This document shows, piece by piece, positions 5,139 to 6,148 of a stretch of DNA of 6,148 bases. The notes below the pieces were generated by a model, which was not told the DNA's origin, made no database searches, and saw only the letters and a list, made by a program, of their open reading frames with translations. Where the stretch lies: the NCBI GenBank assembly GCA_026396775.1, contig JAPLWD010000002.1:4305-10452 (forward strand). Reading direction: 5' to 3'. This DNA comes from Candidatus Gribaldobacteria bacterium (GTDB lineage Bacteria > Patescibacteriota > Minisyncoccia > Minisyncoccales > CG1-02-41-26). The position numbers were made by a program, and so were the translations under genes. The stretch's first letter is position 1. Each line of letters starts with the position of its first letter.

Positions 5139-6148
5139 TTAAACCTTAATAATTCCTAAAAATAAACTACCATTTTCAATTTTTGTCTCTTTAGTAGCCA
5201 AGTAATCAGCCATTTGAGAGTTGGCCTTGATCAGCTTTTGCGATTTAGTAGTTTCTAAAATCTGTTTTTCATTTTTAACTAAAATGGCCTCTACTTCTAC
5301 TGACCCTATATAGCAAACATCTACTCTATCGGCGGGTGTTAACCCAGCTTTTTTTCGCAAATCCTGAATCTGCCTGACTATTTCTCTAACCAGCCCCTCT
5401 TCCTTTAATTCATCCGACATTGTTGTGTCTATCTTCAACTCTTTTAAGTCTTCACTAACAAAAATTTCTTTAACATTGACTTCTTCTTTAAAAATCATAG
5501 CAGATCCCGCGCTAATACCTGTTATTTTAAAAGCTGGAACGGTAATGCTAGCTACGGGCTGACGCACCCCAATCTTCAATTCCGCTCTCAAGGATAAAGC
5601 TTCCTCAACTAAATTCCTCGTTGAAACTACTTCTTGTTCCAAATTTTCATCGATAAGCTTTTTATCTGCCTTAGGCCATTCACATAAGTGAATTGATTCT
5701 GGCATTGCATTAGTTTTTAACTTCTGATAAATTTCTTCAGACAAAAATGGCATAAACGGAGCTAAAAGTTTACAGGTTGCCAGTAAAACAAAATAAAATG
5801 TTGACTCGGCTTGCTCCTTATCTTCTGAACTTTCTGGATTTTGAAAACGCTTTCTGGATCTTCTGACAAACCAAAGTGATAAATCGTTAATCCAAAAATT
5901 TTCAATCGCCAAACTAGCCTTAGATGGATTAAACCCTTCTAAGTTTTCCGTTGCCTCTTTAATTAAATTATTCAACCTACTTAAAATCCATTTATCTAAA
6001 ATGTTCTTTGGTTTTATCCCTTTAATTTCTGGAGTTTGGCAATAAGTTTTAAAAAACGTAAAGCAGTTTTGGAATATTAAGATTTTCCTTTCTGTTTCTT
6101 TAGCCACATTGTAGCCAAACCTCATATTATTCGTTGGACTCTGGCTAA
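5139..6148 (-). CDS. ileS: Isoleucyl-tRNA synthetase, C-terminal part (5' end beyond right edge)
   Basis: IleRS charges tRNA-Ile with isoleucine in the cytosol. The frame stays open past the first Met (6125) to the window edge, adding in-frame residues SQSPTNN, so that Met is internal and the gene begins outside. About 335 of a usual 900-1,050 residues are present. Numbered from that internal Met: RFGYNVAKETERKI (2-15) matches the end of the catalytic domain and its link to the anticodon-binding helices. NILDKWILSRLN (41-52), DLSLWFVRRSRKRF (81-94) and LLAPFMPFLSEEIYQKL (120-136) are anticodon-binding-domain signatures. ALSLRAELKIGVRQP (166-180) and REIVRQIQDLRKKAGLTPADRVDV (247-270) belong to the C-terminal domain. 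HIGH and KMSKS motifs and the editing domain lie outside. There is no CxxC, so the C-terminal zinc finger of E. coli-type IleRS is absent, which fits the IleRS2 class. The small downstream gene follows after 3 nt. Confidence 0.95.
   Translation of the reverse strand, partial: SQSPTNNMRFGYNVAKETERKILIFQNCFTFFKTYCQTPEIKGIKPKNILDKWILSRLNNLIKEATENLEGFNPSKASLAIENFWINDLSLWFVRRSRKRFQNPESSEDKEQAESTFYFVLLATCKLLAPFMPFLSEEIYQKLKTNAMPESIHLCEWPKADKKLIDENLEQEVVSTRNLVEEALSLRAELKIGVRQPVASITVPAFKITGISAGSAMIFKEEVNVKEIFVSEDLKELKIDTTMSDELKEEGLVREIVRQIQDLRKKAGLTPADRVDVCYIGSVEVEAILVKNEKQILETTKSQKLIKANSQMADYLATKETKIENGSLFLGIIKV
5144..5147 (-). promoter_or_regulatory. AAGG ribosome binding site within the end of ileS
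   Basis: AAGG on the minus strand lies inside the last codons of ileS, 8 nt before the ATG of the small gene at 5135. This is the only normally spaced SD-like site in the window. It supports the chosen start and implies re-initiation by ribosomes finishing ileS. Confidence 0.5.

Noticed and set aside
6123..6125. ATG as the true start of a 328-residue protein
   Set aside because: The frame continues upstream to the edge without a stop, and the residues after this Met match the interior of IleRS, so the Met is internal.
1..6148. CRISPR array, tRNA/rRNA gene, transposase or attachment site
   Set aside because: I saw no spaced direct repeats, tRNA-like folds, rRNA-conserved segments or transposase motifs; coding sequence fills nearly all of the window.

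Overview
The window is AT-rich and almost entirely coding. It carries seven genes in three transcription units: a type IV pilus (T4P) assembly cluster (minus strand), a ComF-family competence gene (plus strand), and the 3' end of an isoleucyl-tRNA synthetase gene followed by a small unrecognised gene (minus strand). No gap reaches 300 bases; the largest, at 4689-4763, is 75 bases. The short spacers, scarcity of Shine-Dalgarno (SD) sequences, reduced PilM/N/O machinery and an IleRS without a C-terminal zinc finger fit a small-genome uncultivated bacterium of the Patescibacteria/CPR type. That placement is inference from style and gene content; no rRNA or other marker is present. Stops are TAA, TAG and TGA (TGA ends comF at the expected place), so genetic code 11 fits better than code 25.

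Region 1-3902 (minus strand, transcribed from 3902 towards 1) reads pilM, pilN, pilO, a membrane-anchored two-domain PKD protein, then pilB, which runs off the left edge. PilM (cytoplasmic actin-like ring), PilN and PilO (bitopic alignment proteins) and PilB (extension ATPase) form the inner-membrane motor platform of a T4P. The PKD protein sits where pilP lies in classical pilMNOPQ operons, and its last residues (GREDPFLPY) resemble a PilP-type motif. It may be a lineage-specific replacement or a surface component.

Region 3903-3953 is a 51-bp divergent control region. Each side has a -10-like box very close to its start codon, suggesting leaderless or nearly leaderless mRNAs and overlapping back-to-back promoters.

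Region 3954-4688 is comF, encoding a double zinc-ribbon plus phosphoribosyltransferase protein. Its place beside the T4P genes suggests the pilus serves DNA uptake.

Region 4689-4763 is a convergent spacer. At its centre is a hairpin repeat of the widespread intergenic CATTCTGAG...GAAGAATC type, with tandem G-A mismatches in the stem.

Region 4764-6148 (minus strand) is the C-terminal part of ileS, followed after 3 nt by a 123-residue charged protein of unknown function.
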